A stretch of DNA of 33,192 bases. Origin: an uncultured Eubacteriales bacterium (GTDB lineage: Bacteria; Bacillota; Clostridia; Lachnospirales; Lachnospiraceae). The translations under genes were made by a program, and so were the position numbers. A model generated the notes under the pieces. That model was not told the origin of the DNA, did no database searches, and saw only the letters and a list, made by a program, of their open reading frames with translations. Numbering within the stretch: position 1 is the stretch's first letter; each line of letters begins with the position of its first letter. The stretch covers positions 15,096 through 48,287 of the forward strand of contig ONLK01000013.1 in assembly GCA_900318615.1 (NCBI GenBank), given 5' to 3'. Of this stretch, positions 18,109-24,472 are shown piece after piece.

Positions 18109-18807
18109 CTATATGGCAGCCGAATAGTCTCTGGCTCCGAAAATTCCGGTACCTACCCTAACCAGTGTGGCTCCTTCTTCAACAGCCACCATGTAATCGT
18201 TCGTCATCCCCATTGATAACTCGCACATAGCCACATTATCAATGTTTTTCCTTCCTATGTCAATAGACAGATTTTTCAAATTCCGGAAGTGAACGCGGTT
18301 ATCCTCCGGGTTTTCCACATAGGGCGCTATGGTCATAAGACCGCGCACGGCAATCCCGGGAAGCACGGAAATTCTCCGTACAAAATCCTCCGCATCCTGT
18401 GGACGGATACCGAATTTGGTATCCTCCTCTGCCATGTTGACCTCCGCCAGGACCGGCATGACCAGGTGATGCTTCACTGCCTGCTCACTGATCGTTTCCG
18501 CCAGTTCTTCCGTATCTACCGAATGAATCATGCACACGCGCTCAATCAGGTATTTTACCTTGTTTCGCTGCAGGTGTCCGATCATGTGCCAACGGATATC
18601 CGATGGCAGCGTATCGTGTTTTGCTTTCAGCTCCTGCGGGTAATTCTCTCCGAAATCCCGCACGCCCAGCGCGTAGACTTCCCCGATCATTTCATTGGGT
18701 TTGGTCTTGCTTACGGCCACCAGCGTCACATCGGAACGGCTGCGGCCTGCACGTTTGCAGGCATCTGCAATGTTCTTTTCAACAACGGCAAGATTATCTT
18801 TAAGCAA
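18109..18807 (-). CDS. yggS: YggS family pyridoxal-phosphate homeostasis protein
   Basis: Single-domain PLP-binding protein (alanine-racemase-like barrel) that keeps free pyridoxal phosphate in balance; no catalytic activity is established for the family. The PLP lysine is in VAVSKTKP near residue 34. The reading frame allows ATG at 18816, but AGGAG (18817-18821) abuts that codon, leaving no spacer. TTG at 18807 has a nine-base spacer and gives the usual family start (Met-Leu-Lys-Asp-Asn-Leu), 232 residues. This TTG start is my preference, not proven. It lies in the HlyD-like/sepF operon. Confidence 0.93.
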   Translation of the reverse strand: MLKDNLAVVEKNIADACKRAGRSRSDVTLVAVSKTKPNEMIGEVYALGVRDFGENYPQELKAKHDTLPSDIRWHMIGHLQRNKVKYLIERVCMIHSVDTEELAETISEQAVKHHLVMPVLAEVNMAEEDTKFGIRPQDAEDFVRRISVLPGIAVRGLMTIAPYVENPEDNRVHFRNLKNLSIDIGRKNIDNVAMCELSMGMTNDYMVAVEEGATLVRVGTGIFGARDYSAAI

Positions 18808-18824
18808 CTGCAACATCTCCTAAC

Positions 18825-20234
18825 TTATACGATATCATCTTCACTGACCTCGGACGCGTCCAGGGCAATGAAATCATGGGCGGCGAGTCCATACGGACTA
18901 TTCGGCTTCACAATGCAGAATTCCTCGTTCTGATCCGTAATTGTAACCTCCCTGAAAATGGCATATCCCTGGTTGACATTGTAAACGCCCTGAATGGCGG
19001 TCAGATCGTCCGCGGTAACCTCATGGTATTTGGAGGAATCCGGTTTCAGGATCCTGTCTCCGGTCTTTATGTCATCCGTAGATATCAGGTACGTATTCTC
19101 CTGTTTTTCGTAAACTGTGACGGTTTTTGATGTAACCTTGCTGGTATTGTCCGCATGGTATGTCTCCACCAGCAGCGTCACTTCCCTGCCGGTATCCGGG
19201 TTCGGCGTCACATACTCATCCGGTATCCGGTAAAACTGTTCGCTGGCAATGGATGAGGAAGGAACCTTTAATCCGCTTTCACTGTCAAGCAGCAGTTCTA
19301 TCTCCACATAGCGGTTCGATACATAGCGTACCAGAGAGTTATGCAGGGTGATTTTTCCAAACCACTGATCCTGGTTCCGGTATTCCGAAAACGAAGAAAC
19401 AAATGTGGTATCGTCACTCAGAAAACGGAACCGCATGGTTGTCCGCCCGGCCAGCTCCGTAGCCAGATCATCCGTGATCGGGAAGTAAAGATACCAGTCT
19501 TCACCCTTTACCAGTTTATAAAGGCTGTCTCCGGTCTTCACGGATTCATTCAGGCGCAGATTGGAAAACTCATAATTATTGGTATTGAAAAGATCCGTCG
19601 TAATGTCATTATCCGTCAGATTTTCCATGCCGTCCACACGGTATACCACAAATCCCGATTCCGGCGCATCCGCCTCGTTTGAAAGAGAGCCGGAAACAGC
19701 TTCTGCGTTCTCCTGGGTCGACAGGATAAAACTTTCCAGATCCGATTTATAGGTGTATACGGACTGGAAAGCGCTTTTATCGAAGTTCTGTGAAAAAGAA
19801 GCACTTACCGAACGGATGGTGCGGTAATCATCGTCCGTCAGTTCCGCCGGTTTCGCTTCAGTTCCGGTGTTTTTATTCTCACTGATGGAGCAAACGGCAC
19901 TTCCCGCCCCGATCCGGGAGCCTTCCCGCGCATAATACGTTACATAACCGGAATACTGGGCTGTTTCAATTTCCTCATTTTTTATCGCCAGAGCAGAATA
20001 ACGATAATCGCCGGAGATGGAACCGGATGTTACCTCATAGATGGAAATCCGCTTGGAAGTGGCAAAGAGTATGACTGTAATGATCATGTAGATCAGAATA
20101 GCCAGAAATAGAATGGTTCCGATGTTCAGCCAGGAGTATGTCCGGAAAGGTGTGACCTTGCGCGGTGTACGCTTCCGCATGGGAACAATCTTGGATGACC
20201 CCTTCTTGTCTGAATTTTTATTTTCGCCAGGCAC
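18825..20234 (-). CDS. HlyD-like membrane-anchored protein of the division cluster
   Basis: A 469-residue protein with a basic cytoplasmic N-terminus, one membrane segment (about 38-60) and an extracytoplasmic part. A barrel-sandwich (lipoyl-like) half motif, QYSGYVTYYAREGSRIGAGS, is near residue 90. This resembles HlyD/membrane-fusion proteins, but no ABC transporter or efflux gene is nearby. I infer a role in the envelope or division rather than export, from its operon with yggS, sepF and ylmH. The start is a GTG at 20234 with AAAGGGG six bases upstream. The longer ATG start at 20267 would lie inside a terminator stem and is rejected. Confidence 0.82.
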   Translation of the reverse strand: MPGENKNSDKKGSSKIVPMRKRTPRKVTPFRTYSWLNIGTILFLAILIYMIITVILFATSKRISIYEVTSGSISGDYRYSALAIKNEEIETAQYSGYVTYYAREGSRIGAGSAVCSISENKNTGTEAKPAELTDDDYRTIRSVSASFSQNFDKSAFQSVYTYKSDLESFILSTQENAEAVSGSLSNEADAPESGFVVYRVDGMENLTDNDITTDLFNTNNYEFSNLRLNESVKTGDSLYKLVKGEDWYLYFPITDDLATELAGRTTMRFRFLSDDTTFVSSFSEYRNQDQWFGKITLHNSLVRYVSNRYVEIELLLDSESGLKVPSSSIASEQFYRIPDEYVTPNPDTGREVTLLVETYHADNTSKVTSKTVTVYEKQENTYLISTDDIKTGDRILKPDSSKYHEVTADDLTAIQGVYNVNQGYAIFREVTITDQNEEFCIVKPNSPYGLAAHDFIALDASEVSEDDIV

Positions 20235-20253
20235 TGATATCCCCTTTATATCA

Positions 20254-20280
20254 AGAAAAAGCTCCATAGGAGCTTTTTCT
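20254..20280 (-). terminator. terminator between the P-loop gene and the HlyD-like operon
   Basis: AGAAAAAGCTCC pairs perfectly with GGAGCTTTTTCT over 12 bases with a three-base loop; read on the minus strand it ends in TTTTTCTTGATA. It lies 53 bases past the P-loop gene stop and only six bases before the ribosome-binding site of the next gene. Transcripts for that gene must therefore pass through it or start within it. Confidence 0.75.
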
Positions 20281-20313
20281 CATAAAATATTAAATTCTCA
20301 TAAAATATTAAAT
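20278..20313. repeat. 18-bp perfect tandem repeat
   Basis: TCTCATAAAATATTAAAT occurs twice in succession (20278-20295, 20296-20313), just upstream (minus sense) of the terminator. On the minus strand it supplies AT-rich hexamers. A weak promoter can be drawn, GTGACT then 17 bases then TATGAG, which would start transcription ahead of the terminator. Confidence 0.8.
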
Positions 20314-20332
20314 TTATTCAGTCACCCGCGTA

Positions 20333-20749
20333 TCACTCGCTGATGACATTATTGACATATTTTTCAGGAAGCTGACTCTTTTCAACAGAAAGAGCAATCA
20401 TAAAATCAACGCTGTATTTCTCGCTGATCGCTGCAATTCTGTCAAGCGCTTTCCCGGTATGATCCGCATCCGTCTTCGCTACGTTAAGGAAACTGTCGAT
20501 ATACACTTTTTCAAGGTCGTGATCCTGGGAAATAATTCCAAGCAGGAAACCTATAAATTCATCGGTATCTTCAATCTGAAAGTCGGTTACATCAATCAGA
20601 CGTACCTTCCGGCTTACCTCAAACATATGCTGTTTATCCTTGTCAAGATAAACACCGCTGCCGTTTACACCTGCGATCTCCTGATTTACCCTGTCAAGCA
20701 GAACCTTTGTTTTTCCCTTACCCTTAACGCCGATAATTAACTGAACCAT
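20333..20749 (-). CDS. small P-loop NTPase, function unknown
   Basis: A 138-residue protein with an intact Walker A motif, GVKGKGKT (residues 7-14), right at the N-terminus, and a likely Walker B ending at D85 (KVYIDSF). No other domain, signal peptide or membrane segment is visible. Similar short proteins in clostridia are sometimes labelled as PilT-like, but nothing here supports a pilus role. The start has a strong AGGAGGAG. It has its own promoter (20860-20888) and terminator (20254-20280), so it appears to be a monocistronic gene next to the division cluster. Confidence 0.85.
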   Translation of the reverse strand: MVQLIIGVKGKGKTKVLLDRVNQEIAGVNGSGVYLDKDKQHMFEVSRKVRLIDVTDFQIEDTDEFIGFLLGIISQDHDLEKVYIDSFLNVAKTDADHTGKALDRIAAISEKYSVDFMIALSVEKSQLPEKYVNNVISE

Positions 20750-20859
20750 GTTGAACTCCTCCTTTTCTGGCCGGATTTTATTGATGGCATTAACTCCAGT
20801 TCAGAATTTAATATATTATTTGTTTTTCCTCTATGGTGAAAAAACTTTGATATGTCTAA

Positions 20860-20888
20860 ATTATAGACTATCAGGATTTCAAATACAA
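20860..20888 (-). promoter_or_regulatory. sigma-A promoter of the P-loop NTPase gene
   Basis: On the minus strand TTGTAT (20883-20888), 17 bases and TATAAT (20860-20865) form a promoter with a perfect -10. The leader is about 105 bases, with no recognised riboswitch, and ends in AGGAGGAG before the ATG. The gap 20750-20920 holds nothing else I can name. Confidence 0.7.
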
Positions 20889-20920
20889 CTGCTAATTCTC
20901 CCCCGCACCGGCAATGCCTG

Positions 20921-22084
20921 TCACTGCGGAACAAGGGAAAGAAGTGTTGTCATTTCATCATAAAGTGCATCATGGTCGGATGCGTGCATGATGATGGAGA
21001 AGTACGGATTCCCGTAAAAATCCTTGGAGAGAAGTGCAAGGCAGGCGCCTGCATCATCGGTTGTTCCGGTTTTGCCGCCGTATACGATAACATTATCCGG
21101 CGTTTCAACACCGTCCTCACCGGTCAGATAATAGTCTGTGGATTCCCAGGTGACGGCGACGGCGCTCCCGTCCGCCTTCGTATACTCACAGTAATAATTC
21201 TTACGGTTGATAATATCCATGAACATGTCATATTTCATGGCTTCGTTAAAAATCAGGTACATATCGTAAGCGCAGGTATAATGGCCTTCCTCGGTAAGAC
21301 CATGCGGATTCATGAAGTGAGTCCGGGTTGCCCCGAGGGATTTTGCTTCATCATTCATCATCTGGACAAAGCTATCCACACTCCCGCCTACATGTTCTGC
21401 AATCATCATGGCCGCATCATTCCCGGAGGCAATCATCATACCATATACCAGCTGTTTCAGTGTCAGTCTGTCACCTACCTTGATGTCGCACACGGAAGAA
21501 CCGTACTCAATATCAAGCGCCGTATCTGTGACCTCCACAACATCATCCATATTGCCATATTTCATGGCTGCAAGAGCCGTCATGATCTTTGTCAGCGATG
21601 CCTCCGACCGTTCTGTAAAAATATCCTTTGCGTAAAGGACATCCCTGTTATTAAGGTCAAACAGTGCCGCCGTATCTGCTTCGATATTGATGGCGGATAC
21701 ATTGACATCCGTGTCAGTTACACAAAGACTGGCTGCCGTACCCTCCGCCCGGTCGGGGTTTTGAAGAGCGCCCGGCATGCCGTAGACGGCGCTGGTGCTG
21801 TCAAACGGGATCCGGAGATGATAGTCGTGCGACCGCAGGATAACAAAATACACAGCGTAAATAAGAAGACAGGCAACCGCCGCCAGGATAACCATGACCA
21901 AACCGAGCCTGAAGTTTTTTCTTTTCTGCACTTTTTCCTGTGCATTCAGTCTTGCCCACTCCCGCGGATACATACCGTACCTGCGGGCTTCCTGTTCCAT
22001 TTTTATCTCCTGCTTTTTACGGCGGCTTTGCTTCCCTGTGCTGTTCGTTTTTTTGTCCCTGCCAATGCTGTTTTTATCCCTCAT
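20921..22084 (-). CDS. D-alanyl-D-alanine carboxypeptidase (peptidase S11 family)
   Basis: Penicillin-binding protein that trims the terminal D-Ala from peptidoglycan stem peptides. The 387-residue protein has a charged cytoplasmic N-terminus, one membrane segment (about 59-83) and an extracytoplasmic catalytic domain. Active-site motifs are S163-L-T-K166, S220-G-N222 and K338-T-G340. The C-terminal domain found in DacA is missing, so it is a short form. The ATG at 22084 overlaps the mgsA stop by four bases (ATGA); a GTG at 22102 is possible but less likely. It is the last gene of the cell-shape operon. Confidence 0.93.
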   Translation of the reverse strand: MRDKNSIGRDKKTNSTGKQSRRKKQEIKMEQEARRYGMYPREWARLNAQEKVQKRKNFRLGLVMVILAAVACLLIYAVYFVILRSHDYHLRIPFDSTSAVYGMPGALQNPDRAEGTAASLCVTDTDVNVSAINIEADTAALFDLNNRDVLYAKDIFTERSEASLTKIMTALAAMKYGNMDDVVEVTDTALDIEYGSSVCDIKVGDRLTLKQLVYGMMIASGNDAAMMIAEHVGGSVDSFVQMMNDEAKSLGATRTHFMNPHGLTEEGHYTCAYDMYLIFNEAMKYDMFMDIINRKNYYCEYTKADGSAVAVTWESTDYYLTGEDGVETPDNVIVYGGKTGTTDDAGACLALLSKDFYGNPYFSIIMHASDHDALYDEMTTLLSLVPQ

Positions 22085-22476
22085 TTGTACATTTCGCGCC
22101 ACTGAAGATCTCCTCGTTCAAGCGATTTCAAAAGGACTTCCGCCGTGGCAATGTTCGTCGCCAGCGGTACATTATGAATATCACACAGGCGGATAACTTT
22201 TGTTATGTCCGGTTCATTACTTTTCGCTGTATCCGGATCGCGGAAAAAGAGAACGAGATCGATCTGGTTCTGTTCAATCATAGCACCCATCTGCTGTTCA
22301 CCGCCCACATGGCCGGCCAGCAGAAGATGTACCGGCAGACCCGTCGCTTCTTCAACAAGACGGCCGGTGGTTCCCGTCGCGTATATCTCATTTTTAGCCA
22401 GAATGCTGCGATAAGCAACGCAGCAGTTCTGCATCAGTTTCTTTTTCCCGTCATGTGCAATCAGTCCGATATTCAT
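22081..22476 (-). CDS. mgsA: methylglyoxal synthase with altered active site
   Basis: The family turns dihydroxyacetone phosphate into methylglyoxal and phosphate, a bypass of lower glycolysis. The 131-residue protein has the full fold signature: IAHDGKK (6-12), ATGTTG (33-38), GGEQQ (58-62) and FFRDP (77-81). Aligned without gaps to E. coli MgsA (offset 11), catalytic Asp71 is Glu60 and His98 is Asn87; Asp91 (D80) and Asp101 (D90) are kept. Activity may therefore be reduced or changed. AAGGGAGGG lies before the ATG. Its place between rodA and a carboxypeptidase gene is common in related clostridia. Confidence 0.9.
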   Translation of the reverse strand: MNIGLIAHDGKKKLMQNCCVAYRSILAKNEIYATGTTGRLVEEATGLPVHLLLAGHVGGEQQMGAMIEQNQIDLVLFFRDPDTAKSNEPDITKVIRLCDIHNVPLATNIATAEVLLKSLERGDLQWREMYK

Positions 22477-22512
22477 TTTTTGCCCTCCCTTTTCACATGA
22501 TTGGTATTACAT

Positions 22513-23613
22513 TTAGTATTTCCTGGTCTGAAGCCCTACATTCAGAACTATTCCTATGCCTATACAGAACGTTACCAGGGACGTAACCCCGTAACTTACA
22601 AACGGAAGCGGGATACCTGTGTTCGGAATAAGTCCCGTCGCTACACTGATGTTAATAAAACTCTGAAGCATAATAAGACCGCCCATGCCGCATCCAATCA
22701 CAGAACCTGCTATATTTTTTGCCCGTTTTCCGATATTGATGCACTCCACGGCAATCAGCAGTTCCAGAATAATGATCAGACAGCAGCCAAGGAACCCAAG
22801 CTCCTCTCCGGCTACTGCGAAAATGAAATCTGTCTGCTGCTCGGAAATAAAATTGCCGCCCTTCACGGAGGACACCATGTTGTTGTTCAGCCCTTTCCCG
22901 TAAAGCTGCCCGGAACCGATGGCGATAATGCTGTTCTGCTGCTGGCGCGCTTCATCCGGGTATTCATTCGGATGAAGCCATGCCATTATCCGCGTCAGCT
23001 GGTATCCCCGCAGAATGGAGTTTCCGCCCCTTAAAATGATGGAAAATCCGACAATGACCAGCGGAAGGACAACCGCCAGAATTCCGAAAACAATTTTAAA
23101 AGAAAGTCCTGCTGTGAATATTATAACACAAAAAGTAAGCGCACAAACAATTGTTGTAGAAAGATCCGGCTCCCGGACAATCAGAAGCAGCGGTATTCCC
23201 AGAAGTACGAGGGAAAGCAGGATGATCCGGAAGGTATTGACCTTTTCTTCCTGTGCGGCAAAAAAATTTGCAAAAAACAGAATAAGAATAATTTTCATCA
23301 GGTCGGATGGCTGAAACTGGATTCCTATCTTAATCCAGCGGCGCGCGCCTCCGGTCTTAATACCGAACAGCAGCACGGCGGCAAGAAGTCCGCATCCGAG
23401 GATATAATAAACCCAGGAAAATTTAATCAGCCATGTGTAATCGACCAACGAAAAAATAATTATCAGAACGGTGCCGAGAATAAGTCCTGCCAGCTGTCTT
23501 TTCTGGTAAGATGGATCGGCGCTTCCGATCACCATAATTCCGATAACGGAAAGGATGATTACCCAGGCCATCAGGCTGAACCTGTAATCCCGCAACTTGT
23601 ATTGTCTAAGCAT
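22513..23613 (-). CDS. rodA: SEDS peptidoglycan polymerase RodA
   Basis: Membrane glycosyltransferase of the SEDS family that polymerises lipid II for side-wall growth with PBP2. The 366-residue protein has about ten hydrophobic segments. Family motifs are GGARRWIKIG (about 88-97) followed by QPSDLMK, then QQTDFIFAVAGEELG, and GLIPNTGIPLPFVSYG near the C-terminus. RodA is preferred over FtsW because it lies in the mre/pbp2 operon. It begins 17 bases after minC, with no minD or minE between. Confidence 0.93.
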   Translation of the reverse strand: MLRQYKLRDYRFSLMAWVIILSVIGIMVIGSADPSYQKRQLAGLILGTVLIIIFSLVDYTWLIKFSWVYYILGCGLLAAVLLFGIKTGGARRWIKIGIQFQPSDLMKIILILFFANFFAAQEEKVNTFRIILLSLVLLGIPLLLIVREPDLSTTIVCALTFCVIIFTAGLSFKIVFGILAVVLPLVIVGFSIILRGGNSILRGYQLTRIMAWLHPNEYPDEARQQQNSIIAIGSGQLYGKGLNNNMVSSVKGGNFISEQQTDFIFAVAGEELGFLGCCLIIILELLIAVECINIGKRAKNIAGSVIGCGMGGLIMLQSFINISVATGLIPNTGIPLPFVSYGVTSLVTFCIGIGIVLNVGLQTRKY

Positions 23614-23630
23614 TGATCAGCAAAACCCCT

Positions 23631-24413
23631 TTATTTCTTTTGATCTGATGGATCTGCTTCAGCTGCACTTTCTCCGGCAGCGTTCTCACCGTTCTCTTCT
23701 TTCTCACGGACGTTTTCACCGGTTTTCTCCGGCGCCCTGAGTGCAGCTGCCTTCTCAAAAGACATTCCGTTCATTTTTTCCATCAGAATGTGCCCGTCTG
23801 CAACATAAGCAATTTTCGGATCCACCGGATAAGTACCCGGATTTTCACGTTTTCGAATAGCACTGACCGCTTCGTGGCCGGCTATTTTAAGCCGGAAAGG
23901 AAGCAGCGTCAGAGCGCACACAAAGGACGACGAATCGCCGCCGGCGCCAGCCGTTATCTCACCCATACAGCAGCCGAGAATAATCACGGAACCGGAGCCT
24001 GTCACGCGGGCACCCGGGTTTACATCTCCGAGAACAACGACGTTTTTATCCGAATGAAGCTCCTGTCCGTTATTGAGTGTTCCCCTGTAAAGCAGCGCAG
24101 AACCGGACCTCATGTCCTCGATGGCGCGGATCATAGCCTGACGGTCATGTTCCGCATGATCCCTGTTTTCATCAACGATACATACAATCTGGATCCTCGC
24201 TCCCGTCGTGATGGCATCCACAAGGGAAAGTTCCTCATCTTCTGTCAGTTCGCGGCCGCGGAATGTCAGAGCCATCTGAGCTCCGCGGAAAAATCGTGCG
24301 GACCGGGCAAATTTTCGTTCCACATCTTCCCGGAGACGTTCAAACGGCAGCTGCGGATCCAGATAAAGTATCAATCCATAAGCGTTGCTTTTGATAACTA
24401 CGGAATCTTTCAT
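23631..24413 (-). CDS. minC: septum site-determining protein MinC
   Basis: Inhibitor of FtsZ assembly that normally acts with MinD. The 260-residue protein has an N-terminal FtsZ-inhibiting domain (about 1-95) and a C-terminal beta-helix domain (about 105-200) with GDVNPGARV and AGAGGD. The MinD-binding motif, RSGQ in well-studied MinC, reads NNGQ at 114-117 (LYRGTLNNGQEL). A Glu/Ala-rich tail (about 225-260) is added. minD and minE, which usually follow minC in this type of locus, are missing: rodA starts 17 bases downstream. MinC may act alone or by another partner; this is inference. Confidence 0.92.
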   Translation of the reverse strand: MKDSVVIKSNAYGLILYLDPQLPFERLREDVERKFARSARFFRGAQMALTFRGRELTEDEELSLVDAITTGARIQIVCIVDENRDHAEHDRQAMIRAIEDMRSGSALLYRGTLNNGQELHSDKNVVVLGDVNPGARVTGSGSVIILGCCMGEITAGAGGDSSSFVCALTLLPFRLKIAGHEAVSAIRKRENPGTYPVDPKIAYVADGHILMEKMNGMSFEKAAALRAPEKTGENVREKEENGENAAGESAAEADPSDQKK

Positions 24414-24472
24414 TTTCTATGCCTGCCTTTTTATGCCGGCTTTTCACCAATCGTATGTACCTGCGTCTTTTA

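Noticed and set aside
20972-22105. 377-codon plus-strand open frame over the carboxypeptidase gene
   Set aside because: Shadow of a gene with all three active-site motifs on the minus strand; the plus-strand product is Cys/His-rich and has no family likeness.
22504-23630. minD or minE hidden in another frame near rodA
   Set aside because: The region is fully occupied by rodA and a 17-base gap; no MinD Walker motif is seen in any frame.
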